A DNA stretch of 64,000 nucleotides from Candidatus Cloacimonas acidaminovorans str. Evry (GCF_000146065.2 NC_020449.1:1402654-1466653); one strand, 5' to 3'. Shown: positions 8,605 through 18,180, numbered from the stretch's first letter. Numbers and translations are program-made. The notes: generated by a model from the letters alone, not told the origin.

Positions 8605-11403
8605 TTAATCTTCTTTTTGGGTTTCCTCTTGTGTTGCTAAAGGTTCAGATTTCTTTTCTTCTGTTTCGTCTGTAACAGGTATCACTATTGTCTCGGATTC
8701 TTCTCTTTCTTTTTCAGTTTTTTCCGCTTCTCTTTCCTCTTCAGAAGTTTCTTTTATAATAGTTATTTCTTCCGGTTCTATATGTTCGGGCTCAGGAATT
8801 GCAGGTTCCACAGGAATTTCTTCTGTTTCTATCTTTTCTTCAGCTTCAATTTCCACAGGAATTTCTTCTGCCGCTTTTTCTTCTTCCGCTTCAATTTCCA
8901 CAGAAATTTCTTCGGTTTCTATCTTTTCTTCAGCTTCAATTTCCACAGGAATTTCTTCTGCCGCTTTTTCTTCTTCCGCTTCAATTTCCACAGAAATTTC
9001 TTCTGTTTCTATCTTTTCTTCTTCAGCTTCAATTTCCACAGGAATTTCTTCAGTTGTTATTGGTTCCGGTTCCTCTATTACAGGTATTTCTATAGGTTCC
9101 GGTTCCTCTATTACAGGTATTTCTATAGGTTCCGGTTCTTCCTCTCCAGGCATTTCTACAGGTTCATGTTCTTCCGTAATTGGGATTTCTATGGTTTCAG
9201 TTTCTTTTATTTCAGGAATAATTTCCTCTTCCTTTTCCGTTTCTTTTGTTTCTTCCTGTTCTTCTATTTTGCTCTGAATTTCTTCTGTTATTGTCTGTTC
9301 CGGTTCAGTTATTTTTTCCTCTTTTAACCCTATAGTTTCTTGTATTTCTTCTTTTATTAGTTCCGTCTTTGGGGGAGTAATTTCTTTTTCTTCGGGTTTG
9401 GTTGTTTCTTCTTGTTCCTTTTTCTGAGCGAATTTCTTTTCGCGAGTTTCTTTTTCCTGTTTTTTCTTTTGTTGACGAGCAACTTTTTCCCGCATATACT
9501 GTTCATGAAGGGCTATATATTCTTCCTGGAGTTTAGGATCGCGAGAGAAGAAGAATGCCTTAACGGAGAGAATTAAACGCCGATTTTCCATATCCAGTTC
9601 AATAACCTTTAAGGGAATTTCTTCTCCGATATAAAAAGCATCTTCGCTATGTTCCAGCTTGGGAATTGCCAGATGTGAAACAGGAACAAAACCTTCTACA
9701 ACATCATTATTTACAGGAATATCAACTAATACACCTTTAGGAATAAGTTTGCCTATTTTTCCCTTTACTTCAGTATTGATAGGTAAGCTTTGATCTAATG
9801 TTTCCCAGGGATCAGGAACCAGTTGTTTTACACCTAATGCAACACGATGTTGAGCTCTATCTATGGAAAGAACAACTGCTTCAACTTCCTGATTTTTCTT
9901 ATATACTTCGCGAGGATGGTAAATTCTTTTAGTCCAGCTGATATCAGAAATATGAATTAAACCGTCAATACCTTCTTCAATTTCCACAAAAGCACCAAAA
10001 GCAGTTAAACTCTTAATTTTACGAGTTAGAATTGTTCCAATAGGATAGCGGTCTTCAATAGTAAGCCAGGGGTTGGGTTCCATTTGTTTCATACCCAAGG
10101 AAATTCGTTTGTTTTCTTTATCAATATCCAGCACTATAGCATTGATTGTTTCGCCAATTTTTAAGAATTTATGAGCATCGGTAATCTTTTTTGTCCAGCT
10201 CATTTCTGAAATATGTACCAGACCTTCAACGCCTGGTTCAAGTTCAACAAAAGCACCAAAGGGTTTTAAGTTTACAACCTTGCCGGTTACTCTACTACCT
10301 TCGGGATATTTAATTTCTATGTTTTCCCAGGGATGGGGAACCAGTTGTTTCATCCCTAAGGAAATTCTATTTGTTTCAGGATCAAAATTTATCACTTTCA
10401 CTTTTACTTTATCGCCAATTTGGAGCATTTCTGATGGATGATTCAGTTTACCCCAGCTCATATCTGTAAGATGCAATAAACCGTCAATTCCGCCTAAATC
10501 AATAAAGGCACCGTATTGAGTTATATTTTTCACTTCTCCATCCAGTTCCGCATCTATCTGAATTTTTCTGAGCAATTCCTGTCTTTTTTGTTCTGCTTCT
10601 TCTTCTAAAACCTGACGCCGGGAAAGAATTATATTGTGGTGTTCTTCATCAATATTCACCACTTTGAAATATAGCTCTTTACCGATAAACTGATCAAGAT
10701 TGGGAATCGGTTTTAAGGACATCTGCGAACCAGGCAAAAATGCCTCTATTCCTAAAACATCAACAATCATTCCACCTTTAACGCGCCGACGGATTATTCC
10801 GCTTAATGAACTTTTATCGGCAAATGCCTGTTTGATGCGTTCAATATTGATCATATAATCGGCTTTCTTTTTAGAAAGTAGCAACTTACCTTCTCCGTTC
10901 TCAATTTCATTAATATACACTTTAATTACGGAATTGAGTTCCGGAATTCCGGTATAGGCAAATTCGGAAATTGGTATTATACCTTCGGACTTAAAACCAA
11001 TATCCACACGGACATCTTTATCGGTAATATCCACAACCGTGCCTTCTATAATTTCACCTTTCTTAAAACTGGAGAAAGATTCTTCATACATAGAAAGCAT
11101 TTCTTGATGCTCTTTTTCTTCCTGAGTAAGCTCCTTTTTTTCCTGTTCAGGTTCAGGAGAAGGGGCAGGTTCTTCAGGTTTTGCCTCTTCCGAAACAGCT
11201 GTTTCGGGATTTTCACTTAACATTTCTTCGGGAATGGCAATTGAGGGTTCTTCTTCTTTGGTTTCTTCTTCTTTGATTTCTTCCTCAACTGTAAATTTTG
11301 ACATTTCGTCTTCCCCGACGCTTAAAACGGTTTCTACTTCAGGATTGGTATTTTCCGTTTCTTTGCTTTCGGGTGGGACTGTGTTTTGATCATGTATTAA
11401 CAT
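8605..11403 (-). CDS. rpsA: Ribosomal protein S1 with long acidic extensions
   Basis: 932 residues against about 560 in E. coli. An acidic N-terminal extension (1-110) precedes six S1 RNA-binding domains (about 113-180, 197-265, 283-353, 368-440, 455-526 and 541-616), including repeated HISEMSW/HISDISW and RISLGMKQ motifs. A basic linker (about 635-660) then leads into roughly 270 residues rich in Glu, Pro and Ile. S1 binds mRNA on the 30S subunit and helps initiation. The start has a strong GGAGG, and the ATG overlaps the end of the upstream Cmk-IspH gene by 7 bases. The tail is encoded by tandem DNA repeats. Confidence 0.92.
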   Translation of the reverse strand: MLIHDQNTVPPESKETENTNPEVETVLSVGEDEMSKFTVEEEIKEEETKEEEPSIAIPEEMLSENPETAVSEEAKPEEPAPSPEPEQEKKELTQEEKEHQEMLSMYEESFSSFKKGEIIEGTVVDITDKDVRVDIGFKSEGIIPISEFAYTGIPELNSVIKVYINEIENGEGKLLLSKKKADYMINIERIKQAFADKSSLSGIIRRRVKGGMIVDVLGIEAFLPGSQMSLKPIPNLDQFIGKELYFKVVNIDEEHHNIILSRRQVLEEEAEQKRQELLRKIQIDAELDGEVKNITQYGAFIDLGGIDGLLHLTDMSWGKLNHPSEMLQIGDKVKVKVINFDPETNRISLGMKQLVPHPWENIEIKYPEGSRVTGKVVNLKPFGAFVELEPGVEGLVHISEMSWTKKITDAHKFLKIGETINAIVLDIDKENKRISLGMKQMEPNPWLTIEDRYPIGTILTRKIKSLTAFGAFVEIEEGIDGLIHISDISWTKRIYHPREVYKKNQEVEAVVLSIDRAQHRVALGVKQLVPDPWETLDQSLPINTEVKGKIGKLIPKGVLVDIPVNNDVVEGFVPVSHLAIPKLEHSEDAFYIGEEIPLKVIELDMENRRLILSVKAFFFSRDPKLQEEYIALHEQYMREKVARQQKKKQEKETREKKFAQKKEQEETTKPEEKEITPPKTELIKEEIQETIGLKEEKITEPEQTITEEIQSKIEEQEETKETEKEEEIIPEIKETETIEIPITEEHEPVEMPGEEEPEPIEIPVIEEPEPIEIPVIEEPEPITTEEIPVEIEAEEEKIETEEISVEIEAEEEKAAEEIPVEIEAEEKIETEEISVEIEAEEEKAAEEIPVEIEAEEKIETEEIPVEPAIPEPEHIEPEEITIIKETSEEEREAEKTEKEREESETIVIPVTDETEEKKSEPLATQEETQKED
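8806..9130. repeat. In-frame tandem repeats encoding the S1 tail
   Basis: TTCCACAG(G/A)AATTTC recurs at about 8806, 8851, 8895, 8941, 8985 and 9033. The 8851-8940 and 8941-9030 blocks form a nearly identical 90-bp duplication. A second repeat of about 33 bp (GGTTCCGGTTCCTCTATTAC...) lies around 9061-9130. All unit lengths keep the reading frame or nearly so, giving repeated EIPVEIEAEE and EEPEPIEIPVI peptides. Confidence 0.8.
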
Positions 11404-13004
11404 GATTCCTCCTTAAACATAGGGATTTCTTCAATACTTGTTACGGTCTTAAAATCCCCGCTTTTTTGTAATAATACATTATAAACTTTTATAATCATCT
11501 CTTCTGGCGTGGAAGCTCCGGCAGTGATACCAATACATTTATATGGAGAAATATCAATAGATGCTAACTGTTTTTCATCTTCTATATGATAAGTCGGACA
11601 ATAAACTGAACTCAACTTCGCTAAAGCACATGTATTGGAACTTTTCAGACCGCCGATTACGAACATTGCATCACTTTCTTGGGCAAGTTCCTCTGCCGCT
11701 TTTTGCCTTTGTGTTGTTGCTAAACAGATAGTATTAAACACTCTCAGTTCATTAAAGTTAGAGAGCAATTTATATACCAATTCCTGAAGCTTTTCTATCC
11801 TTTGGGTAGTTTGTGCCATTATAGCCAAACGCTTTTCTTTAATTTTCGGTATGGGATCGTCTTCTCCGATTACAAATGTCTTTTCATTTCCATAAGAACG
11901 TATTCCTATCACTTCCTGATGTTGTTTATCACCCAGAATTAATACGGGATAATTTTCCTTAACAAGATGCTTCAGGATAGTGTGTGTTCTTTTTACATAA
12001 GGACAAGTAGCATCTATGATTTCGTTATTATTTTCTTTTAGTATTTTATATTCTTCTTTCGTGATTCCATGTGAACGAATAATAACCGTGCTGTTTTTTA
12101 CCTCTTCCGCTTTATTGACAATATGAATGCCCTGTTCTTCAAGTTCTTGAACAATAGCGGGATTATGAATAAGCTCTCCTAAAGTATAAACAGGTTTTTC
12201 AGTTACTTTTGCATCTTTCGCCATTTGAATTGCTCGTTTTACACCAAAACAATAACCCAAATAATTTGCCAAACGAATCTTGATTTTTCTTTCCCCAAGT
12301 TCTTTATCCGAATTGTTGTTATCTATTTTTTCTATTATTCTGCAGGTTATTTCGTAAAGCTTATGCACTTGTTCTTCAATAGTTAAGTTGCTTGTATCTA
12401 TTAAAATAGCATCTTCTGCAGGTTTTAAAGGTGCAAGAGACCTGTTGGCATCTGCTTCATCACGTTCTTTTAATTCCTTTAGGACATCTATATAATTGGT
12501 TTTTATACCTTTTTCTGCCAGCTCTTTAAATCGGCGTTTTGCCCTCACTTCCAAATCAGCCACCATAAAAAATTTTGCTTCAGCTTCGGGAAATACATAA
12601 GTTCCAATATCTCTACCTTCCAAAACAACACCCCCATTTTTCCCAAGTTTGCGTTGCAATTCAACCATTTTATAGCGGACTGCAGGAATTGCAGAAATAG
12701 CCGAAGCGGAACTTGATATTTCCGGAGTGCGAATTTGTTGGCTTACATCTTCCCCATTTAACCAAATAATATTTCCCTCTTCAGTATAGGATATTTGGAT
12801 ATCTATTTTTTCCAGCATCAGCACTATGGATGAAATATCATTTAGAGAAATTCCTCCCCGCATTGCCTGTAATGCACAAGCACGATACATAGCTCCTGTA
12901 TCAAGATATACATATCCCAATTTTTTAGCCAATTCTTTGGCTGTTGTGCTTTTCCCGGAAGCAGCAGGACCGTCAATGGCAACAATAATCTTTCGCTTTG
13001 GCAA
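11397..13004 (-). CDS. Cytidylate kinase fused to IspH (HMBPP reductase)
   Basis: A 535-residue two-domain protein. Residues 1-225 are a CMP/dCMP kinase with P-loop GPAASGKST (12-20), LDTGAMYRA (34-42) and LEGRDIGTYVFPEA (128-141). Residues 240-535 are 4-hydroxy-3-methylbut-2-enyl diphosphate reductase, the last enzyme of the MEP isoprenoid pathway. Its iron-sulfur ligands are Cys252 (GYCFGVKRA), Cys334 (DATCPYVKR) and Cys427 (NTICLATTQRQ). The two domains supply unrelated pathways. Its end overlaps rpsA, matching the familiar cmk/ispH/rpsA neighbourhood of several phyla. I see no internal stop or ribosome site that would make it two genes. Confidence 0.93.
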   Translation of the reverse strand: MPKRKIIVAIDGPAASGKSTTAKELAKKLGYVYLDTGAMYRACALQAMRGGISLNDISSIVLMLEKIDIQISYTEEGNIIWLNGEDVSQQIRTPEISSSASAISAIPAVRYKMVELQRKLGKNGGVVLEGRDIGTYVFPEAEAKFFMVADLEVRAKRRFKELAEKGIKTNYIDVLKELKERDEADANRSLAPLKPAEDAILIDTSNLTIEEQVHKLYEITCRIIEKIDNNNSDKELGERKIKIRLANYLGYCFGVKRAIQMAKDAKVTEKPVYTLGELIHNPAIVQELEEQGIHIVNKAEEVKNSTVIIRSHGITKEEYKILKENNNEIIDATCPYVKRTHTILKHLVKENYPVLILGDKQHQEVIGIRSYGNEKTFVIGEDDPIPKIKEKRLAIMAQTTQRIEKLQELVYKLLSNFNELRVFNTICLATTQRQKAAEELAQESDAMFVIGGLKSSNTCALAKLSSVYCPTYHIEDEKQLASIDISPYKCIGITAGASTPEEMIIKVYNVLLQKSGDFKTVTSIEEIPMFKEESC

Positions 13005-13136
13005 TACTTTTCTCCTTTAGCGCCTTTTTTTAATTTCCTGCAATACCGTCAACCCTTTTTTCACAGTATAATATCTGACTTTTATTCGTTATTTATTTAT
13101 ATACAAACAATTAACCCCTATAAAACATAAAAATGA

Positions 13137-13167
13137 TTGACACTATGCCACCATTAAAAAGTTTGGG
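13137..13167 (+). promoter_or_regulatory. Candidate promoter TTGACA-N19-TTTGGG
   Basis: TTGACA at 13137-13142 and TTTGGG at 13162-13167 are 19 bases apart. The same arrangement precedes tRNA-Leu and tRNA-Pro in this window. It would give a leader of roughly 55 bases before the ATG at 13230. Confidence 0.5.
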
Positions 13168-13229
13168 TTTGAATTTAAATTATCTATTTAATTTCTATCT
13201 TAACACTGTATAGATCAAGGGGTTACATT

Positions 13230-15362
13230 ATGCCTTACAAAAACAATATGAAAATTAGACATTATTGTGTCAAATGCTTGATTGCTATCGCAATTTTTGC
13301 CATAGCTGCAACTAATTTATTCTGTTACAATACAGGAGATTATAGAACAAAATGGGGCGGAAATTTTGAAACCCTTGAATTATGGGAATGCTATAATGGT
13401 ATTGGTTGGATTGATGCAACACAACTTCCCTCTTCCCCTTTTGTAAATACAATATATATATCAAACCAGACAGTTACTATGAACAGTTCTATGATTATTG
13501 AAGGGGGTCTTGTTATAGTAGGAACATTGCAATTAGCCTCGGGAGCTATATTAACCATTAATCCCTCAGTAAATTGTGAAATTGGAGTAATTGAAACATA
13601 TAGCGGTTCAAAATTAATTAACAATGGATTTATAACAGCAAATAGCAGTTCTTCTTCCCTAAAAGTACATGGAGGAATACTGGAAAACAACGGTATTATC
13701 GCCTCCTCAGCTCCTAATAATTGTAATGTGTATATAAACTCTAATGGAAGAATTAACTTTGGAAATCAGGGTTCCATAACAGGCAATTGTTCTTTTACTA
13801 CTAATTACGGAAGCATCATTGCTACAGCCAATACTCAAGGTTTAGACGGCTCACTAAATTGCAGCGGCGATATCAGCTTTAACCAAATTTATCTTATTTA
13901 TAATGGAACTGAACCTCAAATAACCGGAATGAAGACACCGGATCAGGTTTTGGGTATAGATTTTAATAATCCTGCAGGCATAACCTTAAGTAAAAATATA
14001 AAACTTATATATACAGCTTTGGTTCATAGCGGAACTACACTATATTTTGATGTATCCATTATCAAGGAAGCATGGTATGGCTCAGGAACTTTTTCTATGG
14101 AAGATGGTTCTACTATTGCAACCGCTAATCCTGATGGTTTTTGTTCTACTGGCAATAAAGGCAGTGTGCAGGTAGGAACAAGAAATTATAACAGTAATAG
14201 TAACTACATTTTTAATGGCACCGAACATCAGCAAACCGGAGATTTTAACCCAACGCCAACTGCTTATACTGTAAATGACATTATTTTTGATAATCCCGCA
14301 GGTGTAACTTTAACTCACCCTATAACAGTTATATCTACTCTGGAACTCCTTGAAGGAGATATTAATTACGCGGTTTTACCTCAAGGAGTAGATGGTTTTT
14401 ATAGTCCCGATGTAAAAAAAACCGTTATTCCCAAAAACGGTACTCTGATGTATAATTTTCTGGCAGATTCTCTTCCTTTTCAGAATAATGGTGAGTATGT
14501 TAACCGCAAATGGTATCTTAAAGGGAATTTCAATGGTTCTAAAAAAGTAACCTTTTACTGGAGTGAAAATGAGGATGATAACTGCAACTGGAATGTTCAT
14601 AATTTCCCAAAAGTATATTTGTCAAACAGCAATGAACCATTGAACACTATTTGGAATCCTGCTCATCCCAGAGAGATTTCCTTTATTGCACATAGTTTCC
14701 CCAATGCCAAAGAAGATGTATATTACTATATCGGTAAAGAAAGAGATGATACCTTGCCTGTAACTTTAAGTTCTTTTTCCTTAACACAAATTGGTATTTC
14801 CACTGTAAGAATAACTTGGGTAACTCAATCCGAAACAAATATTATGGGATATTATATTTACCGTGCTACTCAATCAGATTTGAACACAGCCAGTAATCTC
14901 AATTACCTTATTCCGGCAACGAATTCTTCACATTTACAAATATACACCTATACAGACCAGGTTACTTCCAATAATATCTACTATTACTGGCTGGAAATTG
15001 TAGATTACGATGGATATAATTCGTTTTATGGACCGGCTGTTATAGAAATAAACGATAACGGAAATCAAACACCTTCCATACCTGTTAAAGCAGGATTTTA
15101 TTCATTTGCTCCCAATCCTTTTGATTCAGGCACTAAAATCTTCTATGGAATTCCCTCAAAATCTCCCGTTTTAATGCAAGTTTACAATATAAAAGGGCAA
15201 AAAATAAGAACGCTTTTAAATGAAACCAAAGATAGCGGTAATTATGACCTTTTCTGGGATGGTAGAGATGAAAAAGGAAATTTGTTAGCTAACGGAAATT
15301 ATATTCTGCGTCTTTTTGCCTCAGGAAGTTCTTGGACTAAAAAAATTACTATCTTGCATTAG
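13230..15362 (+). CDS. Secreted protein with C-terminal FlgD/Por-type domain
   Basis: 710 residues. A hydrophobic signal segment lies at about 14-32, and a second ATG at residue 7 may be the true start. Residues 60-410 form repetitive beta-rich sequence with recurring LxNNGxI and FNGTEPQxTG patterns, suggesting a beta-helix or stacked beta structure. An FnIII-like domain follows (about 515-605). The C-terminal block FAPNPFDSGTKIFYGIP...VYNIKGQKIRTL...WDGRDEKGNLLANGNYILRL is a FlgD-Ig/Por-sorting-like domain typical of secreted proteins in this part of the tree. It is probably a surface or extracellular protein, possibly an adhesin; the substrate is unknown. Confidence 0.75.
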   Translation: MPYKNNMKIRHYCVKCLIAIAIFAIAATNLFCYNTGDYRTKWGGNFETLELWECYNGIGWIDATQLPSSPFVNTIYISNQTVTMNSSMIIEGGLVIVGTLQLASGAILTINPSVNCEIGVIETYSGSKLINNGFITANSSSSSLKVHGGILENNGIIASSAPNNCNVYINSNGRINFGNQGSITGNCSFTTNYGSIIATANTQGLDGSLNCSGDISFNQIYLIYNGTEPQITGMKTPDQVLGIDFNNPAGITLSKNIKLIYTALVHSGTTLYFDVSIIKEAWYGSGTFSMEDGSTIATANPDGFCSTGNKGSVQVGTRNYNSNSNYIFNGTEHQQTGDFNPTPTAYTVNDIIFDNPAGVTLTHPITVISTLELLEGDINYAVLPQGVDGFYSPDVKKTVIPKNGTLMYNFLADSLPFQNNGEYVNRKWYLKGNFNGSKKVTFYWSENEDDNCNWNVHNFPKVYLSNSNEPLNTIWNPAHPREISFIAHSFPNAKEDVYYYIGKERDDTLPVTLSSFSLTQIGISTVRITWVTQSETNIMGYYIYRATQSDLNTASNLNYLIPATNSSHLQIYTYTDQVTSNNIYYYWLEIVDYDGYNSFYGPAVIEINDNGNQTPSIPVKAGFYSFAPNPFDSGTKIFYGIPSKSPVLMQVYNIKGQKIRTLLNETKDSGNYDLFWDGRDEKGNLLANGNYILRLFASGSSWTKKITILH

Positions 15363-15415
15363 GACAATCTCTTACCTTAGCATAACTTTTGCCTTCCCTA
15401 ATAGCATTACTCACT

Positions 15416-15460
15416 CATTGCTTACCCATTGCTAATGGCATCCGTATTGGGTAAGCAATG
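15416..15460. terminator. Long perfect stem-loop after 15362
   Basis: A 13-bp perfect inverted repeat (CATTGCTTACCCA at 15416-15428 and its complement at 15448-15460) surrounds a 19-base loop. It lies 54 bp after the secreted-protein stop. The T-run after it is weak, so it is a probable terminator or mRNA-end structure rather than a certain one. Confidence 0.55.
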
Positions 15461-15597
15461 CTTTAGTATTTCAATCAGGATATAACTTTCCCGCTTTATA
15501 AGTGCTTTTAGGACTTGCAAATTAGGTATTTATGGATTATCAGACCATTGATCTTTAACCACTAATATTGCTGATAGCAAAGTAAGGTGTAAAACTG

Positions 15598-16047
15598 TTA
15601 ATCCTTTTTCTGCCAACGCATTTCAGCATACTTGGAAGTAAAGCCGAATCTTTCATAAAGATGCCTTGCCGGATTGTCATATTCTATATGAAGTGCGATA
15701 TCTCCATCAGCAATTTCCCTTGCCTTTTTTAATATACTACTCCCTATTCCCATATTGCGCATTGATTTCTCTACAGCAATATATACCAGAATATTTTCGG
15801 GAATATATTCTTCCATCCCTGTTTTATTCATTACTAAAACTCCGCAGAGTTTATCTTCTGCAAAAGCCAAAATGAGGAATCCTCCTTTCCCCTTTTCCGT
15901 TGAAAAGGCATAATCAATGGCTTTGTTAATGGCTGAAGGTGCATCCCCGAAACTTTCCAAATGCGTATATAGAAAATCTACCAAATCCTTTTGCGAAATG
16001 TTTTCCGGTAACTCATCTGGTTTGTATATAACCTGTAAATTTAGCAT
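15598..16047 (-). CDS. GNAT family N-acetyltransferase
   Basis: About 149 residues with the acetyl-CoA-binding core: ILVYIAVEKSMRNMGIGSSI (the R/QxxGxG/A-like segment is RNMGIG), then LHIEYDNPARHLYERFGF. That ending is typical of GNAT enzymes. I start at the ATG at 16047, with AAGGA upstream, instead of a longer frame from 16095. The acceptor cannot be inferred. It stands alone and faces the secreted-protein gene. Confidence 0.82.
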   Translation of the reverse strand: MLNLQVIYKPDELPENISQKDLVDFLYTHLESFGDAPSAINKAIDYAFSTEKGKGGFLILAFAEDKLCGVLVMNKTGMEEYIPENILVYIAVEKSMRNMGIGSSILKKAREIADGDIALHIEYDNPARHLYERFGFTSKYAEMRWQKKD

Positions 16048-16303
16048 AACTACATTCCTTTTTACTTTAACACGAATAATGCAGTTGAAGAACAATGGAT
16101 TGACAAATTCTTTCTTTGCTGAAGAAACTGAAGGTTGCTAAATGAATTTATACTTTTCAGCATTTGCTAAATCAGAATTCTGCAATCCAATTAATTAAGA
16201 TATTTATCAACTATTTTTACTGTATGGTTCATTTTAAATTCTATCTGCTTTATACCATAGAGAAATTAGGCGACTTAAATGCATAATGAAATCTCTAATT
16301 TTT

Positions 16304-16564
16304 TCAGCTATTTTCATCCCTTGTTAAAATCCATTCTCCTCCTCTGGGAGAACCGCTTTGTTTGATTAAGCCATCCTTTTTAAGCTTACTAATTAACCTT
16401 TTAATTGTTGCAACGCTTTTGCCGGTAATTCTTGCCAGTTCACTATATCTTATTTTTGGGTTATGCGTTACTAAAAATATCATCTGATAATCATCAGTTG
16501 CCTCAAAAAACGGTTCCGTTAAACTGCTTCATTATTAGTTATTCACATAGAGTGTAGTTAGCAT
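16304..16564 (-). pseudogene. Decayed winged-helix regulator
   Basis: On the minus strand an ATG at 16564 with AAAGGAG upstream opens only nine codons before TAA. A frame of about 76 codons then resumes and ends at TGA 16304-16306. It encodes HNPKIRYSELARITGKSVAT, then IKRLISKLKKDGLIKQSGS and PRGGEW. This is the helix-turn-helix end seen at the C-terminus of AlbA/divergent-AAA-type predicted regulators. The middle of the gene is missing, so I read it as an internally deleted remnant. Confidence 0.65.
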
Positions 16565-16770
16565 TTTATTCTCCTTTTGCATACAGATTATAAACCCTTG
16601 AATTATTACAAATCTTATGAAACGCAAGATTGTGAAATGATGTAAAAATGTCAAAGCAATTCTCAGCTTGCTTGTTTCTCTGCTGTAGCAGTGAATTTGC
16701 TTTTTGGGGTAAAAGGATTATATTATTTTTAGCGAATTAATTTATCTATTTGTGCAAAATGCCTTTTTAC

Positions 16771-16800
16771 TTGACAGTTAAACCGAGCTTGTTTTTTTGG
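16771..16800 (+). promoter_or_regulatory. Candidate tRNA-Leu promoter TTGACA-N19-TTTGG
   Basis: TTGACA at 16771-16776 and TTTGG at 16796-16800. The mature tRNA begins at 16813, 42 bases from the start of TTGACA. This is identical to the tRNA-Pro layout. Confidence 0.55.
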
Positions 16801-16812
16801 GCAAAATAGTAT

Positions 16813-16899
16813 GCCGAAGTGGTGAAACTGGTAGACGCAGTGGACTCAAAATCCACCGGGCAATAGCTCATGCCGGTTCGATTCCGGCCTTCGGCACCA
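16813..16899 (+). tRNA. tRNA-Leu (CAA)
   Basis: 87 nt with the long variable arm of a class II tRNA. The acceptor stem GCCGAAG/CTTCGGC is perfect, the anticodon loop CTCAAAA gives CAA, and TTCGATT is the T-loop region. The 3' CCA is encoded (16897-16899). Confidence 0.96.
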
Positions 16900-17093
16900 A
16901 AGTTTTTTGAGGAGATAAAAAACTTTTACTTGCTATAGGGATAAGTCCTAAACTAATGTAGTTGACTGTAGAAGAGGCATAATCTAAACTGATATTTATT
17001 TCTCGCAGATTAGATTATATAAAATCAAATCCTACACTTCGGGTGATATTTCTTTAAACCTGAAACTTTTTATACAAAACCTGTGGAGGTATA

Positions 17094-18119
17094 ATGTTTA
17101 AGCGCCACGCTATAGTATTCAGCGTATTGCTGATGCTTATTCTGCCTTTTGCCTTGTCTGGAATTTCCCAGGCAACAATGTTATTCTTAACCTTTGAACC
17201 AGGAGCTCGTGCCAATGCTATGGGACGTGCCTATTCCGCCATTGCAGATGACGCTTATGCAATGTGGTGGAATCCTGGAGCTACAGCTTTTAATAAACAA
17301 ACCCAAATTGCGGCAACTCACATACCCTGGTTACAAGGTTCTGGGGTTGATGATATCTTCTACGAATATTTGGGCTTTAATAACTATTTTTATGGAATTG
17401 GTAACATCAATGCCCATATTATTTGGTTGGATGAAGGAACACAACCTCAAACCAATGCTCAAAATGTTGAGCTCGGCGATTTTCATACTTATGAAGTTGC
17501 CGGTGCTTTAGGTTACGGTTATGAAGTAGTTCCGGAAAAGATTGGATTGGGAGGTAACTTTAAATTGTTATACTCTTACCTGGGTCCTGGAACTGGTTTA
17601 ACGGAAACGGAAGGTTCCGCATTCAGTTTTGCTTTTGATGTAGGTGCTTTATTCAAAGATGTAGTTGTAGATAATCTGAATGCTTCGGTTGTCTTGCAAA
17701 ATATAGGTCCGGATATTACATATATTGATGAAGAGCAATCTGATCCGGCTCCTTTGACTTTCAGAGCCGGGCTGGGTTATAAAATTTTTGATAACCCGAT
17801 GGGACGTTTAATTGCAACTGCGGAAATGAGTAAAATATTGGCAAATGAGGATCCTCTCTACGAAAGATTTATTACTGGCTGGAAGTATTTTGATGAAACA
17901 ATTTATGGAGTTGGAGCAGAATATACTTACCTGAATCTGATTTCTTTGAGGGGAGGATATTTCTCTGATAAAGCTGGTGAGGTTGAAGGTGCCAGTTTTG
18001 GTGTAGGTGTGCAATACAAATTCAGTAAACGGTATAAGCTGGGGTTTGATTTTGCAATGGTTCCTGCAGGGGGTATGACTAATTATAATAAAATCTTCTC
18101 TCTGGGCTTTGAGTTCTAA
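17094..18119 (+). CDS. PorV/PorQ-type outer-membrane protein
   Basis: 341 residues with a signal peptide (about 1-27). The family's N-terminal block follows: EPGARANAMGRAYSAIADDA, then MWWNPGA. The rest is alternating beta-barrel sequence ending GFEF. Proteins of this group are FadL-like outer-membrane barrels, some of which (PorV) are type IX secretion components that shuttle cargo. GGAGG lies at 17082-17086. It is followed by the gene for a secreted M6 protease with a Por-like C-terminus, which is compatible with a role in secretion but does not prove it. Confidence 0.82.
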   Translation: MFKRHAIVFSVLLMLILPFALSGISQATMLFLTFEPGARANAMGRAYSAIADDAYAMWWNPGATAFNKQTQIAATHIPWLQGSGVDDIFYEYLGFNNYFYGIGNINAHIIWLDEGTQPQTNAQNVELGDFHTYEVAGALGYGYEVVPEKIGLGGNFKLLYSYLGPGTGLTETEGSAFSFAFDVGALFKDVVVDNLNASVVLQNIGPDITYIDEEQSDPAPLTFRAGLGYKIFDNPMGRLIATAEMSKILANEDPLYERFITGWKYFDETIYGVGAEYTYLNLISLRGGYFSDKAGEVEGASFGVGVQYKFSKRYKLGFDFAMVPAGGMTNYNKIFSLGFEF

Positions 18120-18125
18120 CATAGG

Positions 18126-18180
18126 AAGAACGATATTTCCCTCGTTCAAAGACAACGGAAGAACGATGTCCTCATCGTTC
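18126..18180. repeat. Tandem GAACGA hairpin repeats
   Basis: Two consecutive hairpin units. GAACGA/TCGTTC lies at 18128-18147; a perfect 8-bp stem GAACGATG (18161-18168)/CATCGTTC (18173-18180) follows. A third relative, GAACGACATCCTGTTGTTC, lies at about 41314-41332. They may also end the PorV-like transcript. Confidence 0.55.

Noticed and set aside
8782-9327. Phe/Arg-rich plus-strand frames opposite the rpsA tail
   Set aside because: They are the complement of the Glu-rich repeats, have repetitive F/R composition, and show no ribosome site or family features.
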